Shown: positions 26,317 through 35,551, numbered from the stretch's first letter. The stretch is DNA of 64,000 nt from an uncultured Flavobacteriaceae bacterium (GCA_937944485.1 CALDYU010000005.1:62001-126000); one strand, 5' to 3'. Made by a program: numbers and translations. Notes: generated by a model from the sequence alone, not told the origin.

Positions 26317-26973
26317 CTAATAATCGCGAGAGATAGTAAGTGTTTTTCTAAACGAGGATTGGTCTTCTAATATCTTAATCATAAACGCAGCTAAGGTTCG
26401 TCTAGCAATAATCAAATTTGGTTTGGGATTGTTTTTGTGGCTGATTTTTATGTCATATTTCTTTTTAGAATTTACAAGTCCAACAGGTCTTAAAATCGTC
26501 CAATTCAAATTAGATCGTCTAAGTGATTTTTCTTGTCTTTGATGGTCTCTATATGCGAATCCAATATTACTGTATTTGATCATCCATCTAAACCAAAAAG
26601 GGATTTCTGCATGACTATCCCCCACCCCCCAAGCAGAACAAATAATAATTCGTTTAATTTTATATTTTTTTGAAAAATGAAGAACCTGATCCATTACATC
26701 TGACAAAAATGTCTTTGGTGTACGCAAAGGCGACCAAGGAAAATCAGTAGTTCGCGAAATATTTAAAAGACTTAAAATAATATCGCAATTTTCTATTGCT
26801 TCGGATAATAATCCTTTATCAATAGGGCTTCCGATAAATATCTTTAACTTTTCATTTTCCTCAATATTATAAGTACTTCGTACGATAATATGAACTTTAT
26901 ACCCTCGCTGTAGCGCTTCATGTAAAACCCATTGACCTGTTCTGCCAGATGCACCTAAGATTAGAATTCTCAT
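26317..26973 (-). CDS. NAD(P)-binding SDR/NmrA-like protein
   Basis: A 218-residue Rossmann-fold protein of the NAD(P)-binding (NmrA/SDR-a5-like) type, starting with RILILGASGRTGQWVL (GxxGxxG). I chose the ATG at 26973 because it overlaps the upstream SRPBCC stop as ATGA and sits right at the first Rossmann strand. The YRDHQRQEKSLRRSNLNWTILRP segment corresponds to the usual SDR helix-strand. No catalytic Tyr-Lys pair is obvious, so a reductase, sugar-nucleotide or regulatory role cannot be told apart. Confidence 0.85.
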   Translation of the reverse strand: MRILILGASGRTGQWVLHEALQRGYKVHIIVRSTYNIEENEKLKIFIGSPIDKGLLSEAIENCDIILSLLNISRTTDFPWSPLRTPKTFLSDVMDQVLHFSKKYKIKRIIICSAWGVGDSHAEIPFWFRWMIKYSNIGFAYRDHQRQEKSLRRSNLNWTILRPVGLVNSKKKYDIKISHKNNPKPNLIIARRTLAAFMIKILEDQSSFRKTLTISRDY

Positions 26974-27440
26974 AGTACATCTTTCCATTTTTCACTCTCA
27001 GCATACTGCTTTATAATTTCGTTACGCTTCGTTAAAAACTTGGTCATATAATTCTTAAGGAATAATTTGTCTGCAAGCCTTCCTAAAGCTCCTAAAGGAG
27101 CCGTGTACAAAAACACATCTTTCATTGTAACAAAATCATCTTTTTTAACAAAATCATGTTGATGTACAAAACGTTTAAAAGCTCCCTTAACCATTTCATC
27201 AGTAAAATGATAAGGTTGATCAAATTCAGTGATTTTTGAAGTCAACATTTGGGTTATTCCGAAATGCTTAGCTTTCCACGTTATCGTATCATTCAATTCA
27301 ACCAACCCTGATACTTTCCCCGCTACAGCCTCTTCTTTAGTATGAGCAGTAGAAATTTTATGTAAATCAACGCTGCGCGCCAAGTCAAAAACAATATTTA
27401 TATCTGCTTTTATATTTATTTCAAGATAAATTACTGGCAT
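26970..27440 (-). CDS. SRPBCC (START-like) family protein
   Basis: A 156-residue protein with the helix-grip SRPBCC pattern: IYLEINIKADINIVFDLARSVD at the N-terminus, then ITWKAKHFGITQML, FVHQHDF and FLYTAPLGALGRLADKLFLKNYM at the C-terminal helix. Such proteins bind hydrophobic ligands; the ligand is unknown. It is translationally coupled to the NAD(P)-binding gene by an ATGA overlap. Confidence 0.85.
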   Translation of the reverse strand: MPVIYLEINIKADINIVFDLARSVDLHKISTAHTKEEAVAGKVSGLVELNDTITWKAKHFGITQMLTSKITEFDQPYHFTDEMVKGAFKRFVHQHDFVKKDDFVTMKDVFLYTAPLGALGRLADKLFLKNYMTKFLTKRNEIIKQYAESEKWKDVL

Positions 27441-27465
27441 AGCACAAAAATAGCCGAATTACAAC

Positions 27466-27503
27466 TTTAATCAACAGCGACTTATTTAATCAACAGCGAC
27501 TTA
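27466..27503. repeat. perfect 19-bp tandem duplication
   Basis: TTTAATCAACAGCGACTTA occurs twice back to back (27466-27484, 27485-27503) without mismatch, upstream of the SRPBCC gene. It may be a recent slippage duplication or paired binding sites. Confidence 0.85.
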
Positions 27504-27559
27504 AATTATTACCATGACAGTACGCATTGATATACCTAAACTCTTTTAAACATACCTCT

Positions 27560-27577
27560 TTCCTTTTTTAAAAGGAA
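27560..27577 (-). terminator. possible terminator of the thiamine receptor gene
   Basis: TTCCTTTT and AAAAGGAA form an 8-bp stem with a two-base centre, 13 bases past the receptor stop codon. It is AT-rich and has a weak U-tail, so the call is tentative. Confidence 0.4.
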
Positions 27578-27589
27578 TACTGGATTATC

Positions 27590-29761
27590 TTAGAAATTTA
27601 TAGTCGCCCCAATTAAAAAATTCGCACCAGCTTGCGGATAAAAGCCAGCTCCTTCAACAGTCGTTATGGTTCCTGTATTCGAAAAATCATCATCAAACGT
27701 AAAGAAATAACCATTTGTGACATTTAATTGATTGAAAATATTATTTACCAAACCTGACAGAGTAATGCTTTTTACGATCGAATTGCATTTGATAACATAT
27801 TGTATGTTCAAATCAGTTTGCGAGTACGCATCAAGAGTCGAAACTTCAGAATCAATATTGCCCATGTACTGCTTACCAACATATTTGGTCAAAGCTGCAA
27901 TTTGAAAGTTTTCTGAAGGCACGTAGGCGATGCGATTTCCAACCACAACATTTGGTGAATAAGCAATGTTAGTATTGCCTAAATTCTGAACGACACCGTC
28001 ACGCTGAAAAACAAAATCTTTGTTTTTATTTGTACTTAAAGCCATATTCGGACTCCATTGAAATTTTGCTCCCAAATTAATATTCGCGTCAATTTCTATA
28101 CCTAAGCGGTAACTATCGCCAACATTTTCACGTAAAGGAGCGCCAACATCATTAAGCTCACCTGTTAATACCAGTTGATTTTTATAATTCATATAGTAGG
28201 CATTGGTACTCACTTGAAAACCGGAAGAGACATAACGCCAACCTAATTCGAAATCATTGAGTTTTTCTGGTTCTGGATTACCATTTTCATAGTCATTTCT
28301 ATTGGGTTCTCTATTGGCTACGGCATAAGAAAAATAAAAATTGTTATTTTGATTTAAATCGTAAACGAGTCCTACTTTAGGATTAAAGAAATTGAAGGTG
28401 TCATCAACCAAACCAGTATCTTCACCATTAGCTTTATAAGCTACGTTACGGTACTGTAAATCCCCAAAAGCACTCCAATTATCATCTAACTTATAGTTGG
28501 CTTTTGTATAGATGTTAAAGTCGGTTTTGGTAGAATTATCGTCGTAATAACGATCACGAATATTACTGTTACTAGCAAAACGCGCCCAAATAACTTCGCC
28601 AAAATGATCACCTTCATATTTATTGTAACCACCACCTACTATAAAATTCAATTTATCAGTAATATAATTCGCCGAAAAGACGGTGCCATAGAAATCATTA
28701 TCGAGCCATCTTCTGCGTATTAAATCTGTAGTACTTATTTCTTCTCCGTCAACATTTAATGGCGTAAAACCATAGGTGTCAAAATCGTCATCTTCTCTAA
28801 ACTGCTCAAAATAGCCTCTTCCACGTGTATAATGTAAGGCCACATTTGTATTCCAATGTTCATTTAACTGTTCATTCCATAAAAGCTGAGCGTGATCTTG
28901 TTTATAATTATCCTCTTCTTTATCATAGAATCGCGTAATTCCGTTCTCGTCAGAATAGATCCCCGCAGGGTTAAAAGTTCTATCAGATTCAAGGGTTGCA
29001 GCATCAATACCAAACCAAGATTGATACGTGATTTCATGACCTCCAAAAAGCAAGGCTTTTATTAGGGTATTATCGTCTTTATAGCTTCCCTGTAAAAAAT
29101 AGGATTCTAATTCTGAAGAAGCGCGATCAATATAACCATCTGAAGTGATTCGAGATAATCGTCCGGCAATTTCAATATGATCATTTAAAAGTCCCGTACT
29201 AAATTTCAAATTATTTCGAAATGTATTAAAACTGCCGATAGAAGATGCTATTTGACCATAAGCATCTTCTGAATAAGCATCAGTTAGTATATTGAGACTC
29301 GCTCCAAAAGCTCCCGCCCCATTCGTTGAAGTACCTACCCCTCGTTGTAATTGTAAACTTTCTGTTGACGATGCGAAATCTGGCATGTTTACCCAAAAGG
29401 TACCCTGAGACTCGGCATCGTTATACGGAACTCCGTTAATGGTAACATTAACTCTTGTGGCATCACTACCGCGTACTCGAATGCCGGTATACCCAACTCC
29501 CGCTCCGGCATCAGAAGTAGTCACCACAGATGGTAAAAAATTCATCAAAATAGGAATATCTTGCCCCAGATTTCGTGGTTTGATCTGGTCTTTAGTTAAA
29601 TTAGAATAAGTAACTGGAGTTTGATTAGTGACTCGAATTGCAGATACAAAAACTTCGTCTAAAACGACCTTTTTACCTTCTAAAGAATCGGCTTGTTGCT
29701 CTTGAGCCTGCGAGGCCATTGCTAACCCAACTAGGGCTAAAATTGTGACAATAGGTTTCAT
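27590..29761 (-). CDS. TonB-dependent receptor, probably for thiamine
   Basis: Outer-membrane active transporter of 723 residues. Signal peptide (about 1-19), a TonB-box-like DEVFVSA (about 35-41), plug domain (LPSVVTTSDAGAGVGYTGIRVRG, then INGVPYNDAESQGTFWVNMPD) and a long 22-strand-type barrel with the C-terminal strand ANFLIGATINF ending in Phe. The mRNA leader carries a TPP riboswitch, and a PnuC/PnuT transporter lies upstream. This points to thiamine or its phosphates as ligand. No carboxypeptidase-like N-terminal domain is present, unlike SusC types. Confidence 0.92.
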   Translation of the reverse strand: MKPIVTILALVGLAMASQAQEQQADSLEGKKVVLDEVFVSAIRVTNQTPVTYSNLTKDQIKPRNLGQDIPILMNFLPSVVTTSDAGAGVGYTGIRVRGSDATRVNVTINGVPYNDAESQGTFWVNMPDFASSTESLQLQRGVGTSTNGAGAFGASLNILTDAYSEDAYGQIASSIGSFNTFRNNLKFSTGLLNDHIEIAGRLSRITSDGYIDRASSELESYFLQGSYKDDNTLIKALLFGGHEITYQSWFGIDAATLESDRTFNPAGIYSDENGITRFYDKEEDNYKQDHAQLLWNEQLNEHWNTNVALHYTRGRGYFEQFREDDDFDTYGFTPLNVDGEEISTTDLIRRRWLDNDFYGTVFSANYITDKLNFIVGGGYNKYEGDHFGEVIWARFASNSNIRDRYYDDNSTKTDFNIYTKANYKLDDNWSAFGDLQYRNVAYKANGEDTGLVDDTFNFFNPKVGLVYDLNQNNNFYFSYAVANREPNRNDYENGNPEPEKLNDFELGWRYVSSGFQVSTNAYYMNYKNQLVLTGELNDVGAPLRENVGDSYRLGIEIDANINLGAKFQWSPNMALSTNKNKDFVFQRDGVVQNLGNTNIAYSPNVVVGNRIAYVPSENFQIAALTKYVGKQYMGNIDSEVSTLDAYSQTDLNIQYVIKCNSIVKSITLSGLVNNIFNQLNVTNGYFFTFDDDFSNTGTITTVEGAGFYPQAGANFLIGATINF

Positions 29762-29882
29762 TCGTACTAATGTTTAGTTACGAATAAAAGGGGCTATTAT
29801 TCTAAGTTAAAATTGATTTTTGCCCAGTTAAGGACTTTTGATTCCAAATTAGGCTAGCCATCATACGGGCTGGCCCTCGCTA

Positions 29883-29903
29883 AAAATGTCTACTAGACAT
29901 TTT
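29883..29903 (-). terminator. AT-rich hairpin behind the TPP riboswitch, possible expression platform
   Basis: AAAATGTCTA and TAGACATTTT are perfect inverted arms about one central base, 9 bases downstream of the aptamer and, on the minus strand, followed by TTTTTAGCG. It could be the terminator of the riboswitch, although its AT-rich stem is weak and no anti-terminator was traced. Confidence 0.5.
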
Positions 29904-29911
29904 ATTAACGC

Positions 29912-30000
29912 TCGATCCCTTAGCAGCATTACCTGCTCAGGTTCATTGGGTATAATCTCAGCTTTGTTCTGAACTAAATTCAGCACTCGGCACCCCTTTG
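29912..30000 (-). promoter_or_regulatory. TPP riboswitch (THI element)
   Basis: On the minus strand the conserved blocks stand in order: GGGGTGCC, then GCTGAGA followed by TTATACCC, GAACCTGAGCAGGTAATGC and AAGGGA. These are the P2/P4/P5 landmarks of the thiamine pyrophosphate aptamer. The P3 arm (GCTGAA...TTCAG) is short. The aptamer ends about 150 bases before the receptor ATG and begins about 57 bases after the DUF4301 stop, so it directly controls only the receptor. Confidence 0.95.
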
Positions 30001-30056
30001 AGATGGGACAAATGTAAGACCCTTTCTTTTAATTCAATAGAAAAATGCTAAAAATA

Positions 30057-31601
30057 TTATTCAGAAACTTGATGCGATGGTTTCAACAAGTCGTTCACTG
30101 TTTTTACCGGATTAAAGGTTGCCAATGGAACCTCAACAAAAATTGTATTCCAAAAGGCCATCGCTCCATTCCAAAGACCAGGTAATTCGAGGGCTTTAAG
30201 AGGCTTTCCATCTTTGGTTTTTTCAGTAATAAACCCTTCTTTCGGGTTTATAAAGTTTAAGAGATTGTACTTTTCACCTTTATAATTACGCACTCCGCAC
30301 ACTAAGTCTACAGGGTTAAAATGAGTAGCGCTAGCGATAATATTTTTTTGATACTCATTAGCAGTATCCATTTGAGCAGACTCTACAATTTGCAACGAAA
30401 TATTATTCGCTTTGTCCTTTATCCAAAAAGGACCACCTCCTGGTTCACCTTCATTTTTGACCATTCCGCAAACGCGAATGGGGCGATTGATTTTATCTTG
30501 AAGTATTTTTATTTGTTCATCAATAGAAAAATCATCGAACGCACTAGAAAACCGAACGTTCAATGCTTCTTCTAGAAAAGACTTTATGTCATTTAATTGA
30601 TCTTCATTGATTTTGTGAGCATCTAAAAGCCTTGCATATAAAAATGCTTTCTGTTGTACCCGTGTTAATACACCAGCAAGTAGTTTTTTACTATTTGTAA
30701 CAACATTCATGTTCTCCGGTACAACTACATTGTCAATATTTTTAATAAAAATAATATCGGCGTCTTGTTCATTTAGGTTTTCAATTAATGCCCCATGCCC
30801 CCCTGGTCTAAAGAGCAAGGAGTCATCTGAATTACGAAAAAAAGAAATGTCTTCATTTACAGCAATGGTATCTGTAGACGCTTTTTGATTCGAATAATCA
30901 ATGGTGAAAGTTGTACCTGTCTCCTCTAAAACTCTTTGATTTATCCGTTTAAATTCTTCTTCAAACAAGGTGGTGTGTTGCTCCGAAATCGTAAAATGCA
31001 ATTTCGCCTCACCACCAGTATTAGCATATGCCGCTCCCTCTTTCAAATGTTCTTCGAACGGAGTTGCTGAATGACTTTCGTATTGATGAAATGGTAATAA
31101 TCCCTTTGGGTAAAATCCATAATTTAAGCCGTCATTAGACAAAAGTTCTTTGACGCATTGATATATGAATTGACCTTCTGTTTTTTCATTCGAGCCTATT
31201 TTACTTTTTATTTTTTCATAAAATGGCAATCTCGCCAAGTGCTCTGAGAACACTAATAAATCTCTATCTTCAGTTCGTTTAAGATAGGTTTTGAAATCTT
31301 CTTTATTGGGTTTGTAGACATCGAGAAAATTAAATAAGGCTTTAAACATTCGAGAAGCTGCACCTGAAGCTGGTACGAATTTCAATAAAGACAAACTCGC
31401 TTTTGTCTTGTCAAAGTTAGCTATTAGAGCCGCTTCTTCTTCAGCCGAAAATTTAGAAATACCGTCACCAATTACGGCTGCCTTTTCTAGTTGCACAAAA
31501 GGAATTCCTTCTTTAAAAGTTTGTAATTGGTCACGCACCTTTTCTTTAGTAATACCCTTAGCTTCAAGTTGTTTTAGATCTTTTTCTGAAAATAAACTCA
31601 T
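30057..31601 (-). CDS. DUF4301 family protein
   Basis: A 514-residue cytoplasmic protein of the Bacteroidetes DUF4301 family, function unknown. LLKFVPASGAASRMFKAL (about 74-91) and later ADIIFIKNIDN resemble the GxGxR and Asp strands of nucleotidyltransferases. RPGGHGALIENLNE and GEPGGGPFWIKD are other conserved-looking loops. The start overlaps the NadR-like stop as ATGA. Its position between that kinase gene and a TPP-controlled receptor suggests a role in cofactor salvage, which is inference. Confidence 0.85.
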   Translation of the reverse strand: MSLFSEKDLKQLEAKGITKEKVRDQLQTFKEGIPFVQLEKAAVIGDGISKFSAEEEAALIANFDKTKASLSLLKFVPASGAASRMFKALFNFLDVYKPNKEDFKTYLKRTEDRDLLVFSEHLARLPFYEKIKSKIGSNEKTEGQFIYQCVKELLSNDGLNYGFYPKGLLPFHQYESHSATPFEEHLKEGAAYANTGGEAKLHFTISEQHTTLFEEEFKRINQRVLEETGTTFTIDYSNQKASTDTIAVNEDISFFRNSDDSLLFRPGGHGALIENLNEQDADIIFIKNIDNVVVPENMNVVTNSKKLLAGVLTRVQQKAFLYARLLDAHKINEDQLNDIKSFLEEALNVRFSSAFDDFSIDEQIKILQDKINRPIRVCGMVKNEGEPGGGPFWIKDKANNISLQIVESAQMDTANEYQKNIIASATHFNPVDLVCGVRNYKGEKYNLLNFINPKEGFITEKTKDGKPLKALELPGLWNGAMAFWNTIFVEVPLATFNPVKTVNDLLKPSHQVSE

Positions 31602-32161
31602 TTTTTAAGTAGTTTGTCAATTTGTTTGATAGCAGTATTTAACCTTAGACTTTTATTCCCCGTCAAAGTAATGAAATTACGATTGTACTTTTCTAAAGTC
31701 TCCTTAAAATACGAAAACATTCGTTCACGCTCATTAGGTTTATCTCTCAAATCATCCCCAACCCAAGGCACGTCTATGTATGTCAGCAAATACAAATCAT
31801 AACTATTTTGCAAGGCATACTTTTCTAAAATGGGGTCACAATGCCCGATATAATAGGCCTCAGAATACACTTTCGTTTCTAACAAATCAGTATCGCAAAT
31901 AAGCACCTCTGTAGCCTTTTTACTCAATTCATTCTCAAGTTTCATTTGACCTTTCGCAATGGGCAGTAGGTCATGTGGTTCACAAGTTTTACGTTCATTA
32001 TTCCATTTATTCTGTAAATACTCACGCGCAAATTCGGGCACCCAAACGGTATTGTAGTGACGGGCCAATTGTTCAGACAAGGTTGTCTTACCTGTAGATT
32101 CAGGGCCAAACAATACTACTTTAACAATGTCTGAGGGCTCTTGTTTAAGTTTTTCTTCCAT
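31598..32161 (-). CDS. NadR-like AAA ATPase/kinase
   Basis: A 187-residue P-loop protein resembling the C-terminal ribosylnicotinamide kinase domain of NadR: VVLFGPESTGKTTLSEQL (Walker A, about 16-33) and VPEFAREYL, then the strand VLICDTDLLETKVYSEAY. It lacks the NadR adenylyltransferase and DNA-binding parts. Beside PnuC and a thiamine-binding protein it could phosphorylate thiamine rather than nicotinamide riboside; both remain possible. It overlaps pnuC by 46 bases and DUF4301 by 4. Confidence 0.85.
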   Translation of the reverse strand: MEEKLKQEPSDIVKVVLFGPESTGKTTLSEQLARHYNTVWVPEFAREYLQNKWNNERKTCEPHDLLPIAKGQMKLENELSKKATEVLICDTDLLETKVYSEAYYIGHCDPILEKYALQNSYDLYLLTYIDVPWVGDDLRDKPNERERMFSYFKETLEKYNRNFITLTGNKSLRLNTAIKQIDKLLKK

Positions 32162-32754
32162 GCTTTATACCCGTAGATAGCGATAATGGTGAACAAAAGG
32201 TATTGAAAAGAACTAAATACAAGTCCTTTATAAAAATAGAGGGGGACGGTGATGATGTTACCAACGATCCAATATACCCAATTCTCCAATTTCTTTTTGG
32301 CCATCAACCACATTCCTACAAAAAAAATAGCAGTTGTGAAAATATCAGTATATGCTGTCCATGTATTAAATTTATCAAAACCGACATAAATCAGACTCAC
32401 AAAAATTAAAGTAACTAAAAATAATAGAGCAGACCATTTCTTTTCTTTAGATGTCGTTCTAGTAATAGGAATGAAGTGGGTTTCATCTACCTTCCTTGTC
32501 CAAACATACCAACCAAATATGCTCATAGCGAAGTAATAGGCGTTTATAATCATGTCGCCCAGTAGACCATAGACCAAAAGAATATAAACAAATATTCCTG
32601 TACCAATAATACCCGTAGGAAAAACAAGAATATTCTCTCTTTTAGAGTAAATAACACTAAGTAATCCAAAAAAAACACCAATAATTTCCAGGATAATTAG
32701 ATAAATCGGGGTGTCTTGATATTGCGAAAATATCCAATCAAAAATGTGGCTCAT
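32116..32754 (-). CDS. pnuC: PnuC/PnuT family vitamin transporter
   Basis: Inner-membrane facilitator of 212 residues and about seven helices, with the family segments FGWYVWTRK and NWVYWIVGNIITVPLYFYKG. PnuC members carry nicotinamide riboside; PnuT members carry thiamine. I chose the ATG at 32754 (MSHIFDWIF); a TTG at 32778 is also in frame. The thiamine-binding gene upstream and the TPP-riboswitch receptor downstream favour thiamine (PnuT), with trapping by the following kinase. Confidence 0.88.
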   Translation of the reverse strand: MSHIFDWIFSQYQDTPIYLIILEIIGVFFGLLSVIYSKRENILVFPTGIIGTGIFVYILLVYGLLGDMIINAYYFAMSIFGWYVWTRKVDETHFIPITRTTSKEKKWSALLFLVTLIFVSLIYVGFDKFNTWTAYTDIFTTAIFFVGMWLMAKKKLENWVYWIVGNIITVPLYFYKGLVFSSFQYLLFTIIAIYGYKAWKKNLNKSPQTLLK

Positions 32755-32998
32755 AGCTACTACGGTCAGATTTGACAATCTTCATATACAACAAGCCTTT
32801 GTCCATCAATTCAAAAGCTATTTTGATTTCAGTTTGAAGTACATTCATTACCTTGTCATACTCACCAAAAACCTGAGTGCTTAACGGGTTTTCTAAAATG
32901 GTTAAGCCAGAAACTCGCATTTTTTTAATGAAATTAACAATGTGTTCTTCAAAGTCATCTTGTAATGGAGAAAAGGTCAGTTCTACAGATATGTTCAT
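32738..32998 (-). CDS. thiamine-binding (DUF77/MTH1187-YkoF) family protein
   Basis: An 86-residue protein with the ferredoxin-like pattern of the DUF77 family: NISVELTFSPL, VNFIKKMRVSGLTILENPLSTQVFGEYDKVMNVL. Members such as YkoF and MTH1187 bind thiamine or similar vitamins. It overlaps the PnuC gene by 17 bases at its 3' end, which ties the two in one transcript. It is cytoplasmic (no signal peptide), so it would handle thiamine inside the cell. Confidence 0.85.
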   Translation of the reverse strand: MNISVELTFSPLQDDFEEHIVNFIKKMRVSGLTILENPLSTQVFGEYDKVMNVLQTEIKIAFELMDKGLLYMKIVKSDRSSYEPHF

Positions 32999-33034
32999 TT
33001 TTTAATTTGTTGATAGTTGATGGTAAAAATACTA

Positions 33035-33676
33035 TTAGCTGTCAACTAAGCGAAGGGCATACACACAAGTAAAACCTTCAAACTCTATAAATTGAATGTC
33101 GAAATTGGTGTACTTTCCTTTATAAAATACTTGCCCTGTCGTCGTTTCCGCTGAAAGTGAAAAATCTTTAATATCGATATGTTGTAAAAAACTTAGTCCT
33201 TTTTCAGCATAAATTTTATACAACGATTCCTTGCATCCCCAGACTATAGTTAGTTTTCGTATTAAAGCTTCTGAATTGGCAATGGTTCTGTATTCTTCAA
33301 TGGGCGTAAATTTATGCGCAATTCTTAAAATCTTTTCGCGCTGCCTTTCAATATCAATACCTACTTCATCCGAAGTACTAATAATTATACCCGTAAATTC
33401 ATTGGAGTGCGTAATTGAAATATAATTGCCATCTTTCAAATGCGGCTTTCCTAATTCATCATAGTATAAATCTGCGTCAACATAACCCGCTTTTGCCATA
33501 AGATGTCGAATACTTAAAAAACCGCGACGATGTATTTCTGATTTCATTCCGTCGAAACGATCTTGACAATGTGAAGTCAACTGTATACCTTTGGCTAGAT
33601 CATTCTCAGATTCTTCAATTTTCCATATGTAAACTTTAGTAAAAGCATTAACCGTTAATGTATTGTAAATAGGCAT
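33035..33676 (-). CDS. 4'-phosphopantetheinyl transferase superfamily protein
   Basis: Transfers phosphopantetheine from CoA to a carrier-protein serine. The 213 residues show the Sfp-type signatures [24 protein letters not shown] (Mg-binding Asp/Glu) and [18 protein letters not shown]. As a Sfp-sized protein it may serve the fatty-acid ACP or a secondary-metabolite carrier. It lies 36 bases upstream of the thiamine-binding gene on the same strand and may head that transcript; it diverges from ahcY. Confidence 0.92.
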   Translation of the reverse strand: MPIYNTLTVNAFTKVYIWKIEESENDLAKGIQLTSHCQDRFDGMKSEIHRRGFLSIRHLMAKAGYVDADLYYDELGKPHLKDGNYISITHSNEFTGIIISTSDEVGIDIERQREKILRIAHKFTPIEEYRTIANSEALIRKLTIVWGCKESLYKIYAEKGLSFLQHIDIKDFSLSAETTTGQVFYKGKYTNFDIQFIEFEGFTCVYALRLVDS

Positions 33677-33697
33677 CTGTTTTTTTGAGGTATTTTG

Positions 33698-33705
33698 TAC
33701 CTTTG
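33698..33705 (+). promoter_or_regulatory. candidate -7 box of ahcY
   Basis: TACCTTTG matches TAnnTTTG within TTTTGTACCTTTGC, the same string as before hemD. It implies a start near 33711 and a ~50-base leader to the chosen ATG at 33762, which supports that start over the in-frame ATG at 33714. Confidence 0.5.
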
Positions 33706-33761
33706 CAGTCGCTTTGAATTATGAAAATTGCTATCTAACAAAAGTAAAAATAAAAAAGTAT

Positions 33762-35078
33762 ATGAGTACTGAAACCATACCCTTTGTTCCCTATAAAGTA
33801 AAAGATATTTCATTGGCTGATTGGGGTCGCAAAGAAATTAATTTAGCGGAAGCTGAAATGCCTGGTTTAATGTCATTGCGTACGGAATATGGAGCGGAAC
33901 AACCTTTAAAAGGAGCTCGTATTGCAGGATGTCTGCACATGACTATTCAGACGGCAGTTTTGATCGAAACTTTGGTTGCCTTGGGAGCTGATGTTACCTG
34001 GAGTTCTTGTAATATTTTCTCTACCCAAGACCATGCAGCTGCTGCAATTGCTGCAGCAGGTATTCCTGTTTATGCGTGGAAAGGTATGAATGAAGAAGAA
34101 TTTGATTGGTGTATTGAGCAGACTTTATTTTTCGGAGAAAATCGTGAGCCTTTAAACATGATTTTAGATGATGGTGGAGATTTAACGAATATGGTTTTGG
34201 ACAAATACCCTGAATTAACGAATGCTATCAAAGGGCTTTCTGAAGAAACTACTACGGGCGTACATCGATTGTATGAACGCGTGAAGAATGGAACGCTACC
34301 TATGCCTGCCATTAACGTGAATGACTCTGTTACGAAGTCAAAATTCGATAACAAATATGGCTGTCGTGAAAGTGCTGTTGATGCCATTCGCAGAGCTACT
34401 GATACCATGTTGGCGGGCAAACGTGTCGTGGTTGCAGGATATGGTGATGTTGGTAAAGGAACCGCTGCTTCTTTTCAAGGTGCTGGTGCAATTGTCACCG
34501 TTACCGAAATTGATCCTATTTGTGCACTTCAAGCTTGCATGGATGGTTTTGAGGTGAAGAAACTAGAAACTGTTGTTGCCAATGCCGATGTTGTTATTAC
34601 CACAACAGGCAATAAAGATATTATTCGAGGAGAGCATTTTAAAGCGATGAGAGACAAAGTGATCGTATGTAATATCGGACATTTTGATAATGAAATTGAT
34701 ATGGCTTGGTTGAATGAAAACTATGGCGATACCAAAGATGAAATCAAACCGCAAGTAGATAAATATACTATAGCTGGTAAAGACATTATTGTTTTAGCTG
34801 AAGGAAGATTGGTGAATTTAGGTTGTGCTACAGGTCACCCTAGTTTTGTAATGAGCAACTCATTCACGAATCAAACATTGGCGCAAATTGAACTATGGAA
34901 AAATAGCGCTAACTACAAAAATGAAGTGTATATGTTACCAAAACATTTAGATGAGAAAGTAGCCAAGTTACACTTATCGCGTTTGGGAGCCGAATTAACA
35001 GAATTACGAAAAGATCAGGCGGCTTATATTGGAGTTACGGTTGAAGGGCCATACAAGCCTGAATATTACAGGTACTAA
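33762..35078 (+). CDS. ahcY: adenosylhomocysteinase
   Basis: Hydrolyses S-adenosylhomocysteine to adenosine and homocysteine in the methylation cycle. The 438 residues include [38 protein letters not shown], the NAD-binding [18 protein letters not shown] and the C-terminal KPEYYRY. I chose the ATG at 33762 ([13 protein letters not shown]) as in relatives; an ATG at 33714 would add 16 residues of unrelated sequence. A 73-residue gene follows. Confidence 0.97.
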   Translation: MSTETIPFVPYKVKDISLADWGRKEINLAEAEMPGLMSLRTEYGAEQPLKGARIAGCLHMTIQTAVLIETLVALGADVTWSSCNIFSTQDHAAAAIAAAGIPVYAWKGMNEEEFDWCIEQTLFFGENREPLNMILDDGGDLTNMVLDKYPELTNAIKGLSEETTTGVHRLYERVKNGTLPMPAINVNDSVTKSKFDNKYGCRESAVDAIRRATDTMLAGKRVVVAGYGDVGKGTAASFQGAGAIVTVTEIDPICALQACMDGFEVKKLETVVANADVVITTTGNKDIIRGEHFKAMRDKVIVCNIGHFDNEIDMAWLNENYGDTKDEIKPQVDKYTIAGKDIIVLAEGRLVNLGCATGHPSFVMSNSFTNQTLAQIELWKNSANYKNEVYMLPKHLDEKVAKLHLSRLGAELTELRKDQAAYIGVTVEGPYKPEYYRY

Positions 35079-35232
35079 TTTTCTTTTTGCACCTATTACC
35101 CTAACAAGGACAAAGGAAAATTACATAGCTAAATAAGAATTAGTTATCAAAGAAGTAGTATTATTAAAATGTTTTTATATACATTTCCACAATAATTGCT
35201 AGATTTTAAAATTTAGAAGAAAATAAGTTTAT

Positions 35233-35454
35233 ATGGATTTAATGGAACGAGTTGCGGAATTTGAAGCAAGAAAGATGTCGGGAATAACGACAAGCGATAG
35301 AGTTACGTACTCCAGAGAGGTTAAAGCTTTAATATTAGAAATTAACGAAATTTATAAGGAAACTAAGGAAGTTGAGTTGATGGATATTATGAAAAGGCTT
35401 ACGGTAAAAAAGAAAAAAATTGAAAAGCGTTTGAAAGGCAATCCTATTAATTAA
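35233..35454 (+). CDS. small helical protein of unknown function
   Basis: A 73-residue, strongly charged protein, probably all helical (MERVAEFEARKMSG, then EVKALILEINEIYKETKEVELMDIMKRL and a Lys-rich end). I do not recognise a family. It sits 155 bases after ahcY and ends before a large structured hairpin. Codon use looks like its neighbours and it is a clean frame, so I accept it as a gene. Confidence 0.65.
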   Translation: MDLMERVAEFEARKMSGITTSDRVTYSREVKALILEINEIYKETKEVELMDIMKRLTVKKKKIEKRLKGNPIN

Positions 35455-35487
35455 TCTATTCTTTCAAACATAAGACCGAATGAATAG

Positions 35488-35543
35488 GTCTTCTACGAAT
35501 TCCATTTACAATTAATGGTTGGAAGTAGAAGACTTATTTTTTT
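35488..35543 (+). terminator. long hairpin terminator after the 73-residue gene
   Basis: GTCTTCTAC (35488-35496) pairs perfectly with GTAGAAGAC (35525-35533), with an inner CCATT/AATGG stem, then TTATTTTTTT. It serves the forward gene; the convergent gene ends at 35552. Confidence 0.8.
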
Positions 35544-35551
35544 ATGCCTGA

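Noticed and set aside
29971-29985. CTGAA-CTAAA-TTCAG as another copy of the dispersed palindrome
   Set aside because: It is the P3 arm of the TPP riboswitch; the likeness is explained by the aptamer fold.
32116-32161. 46-base overlap of pnuC and the NadR-like gene as a sign of frameshift
   Set aside because: Both frames keep sensible family ends: the kinase needs its N-terminal strand and PnuC its last helix; overlap is plausible in this compact cluster.
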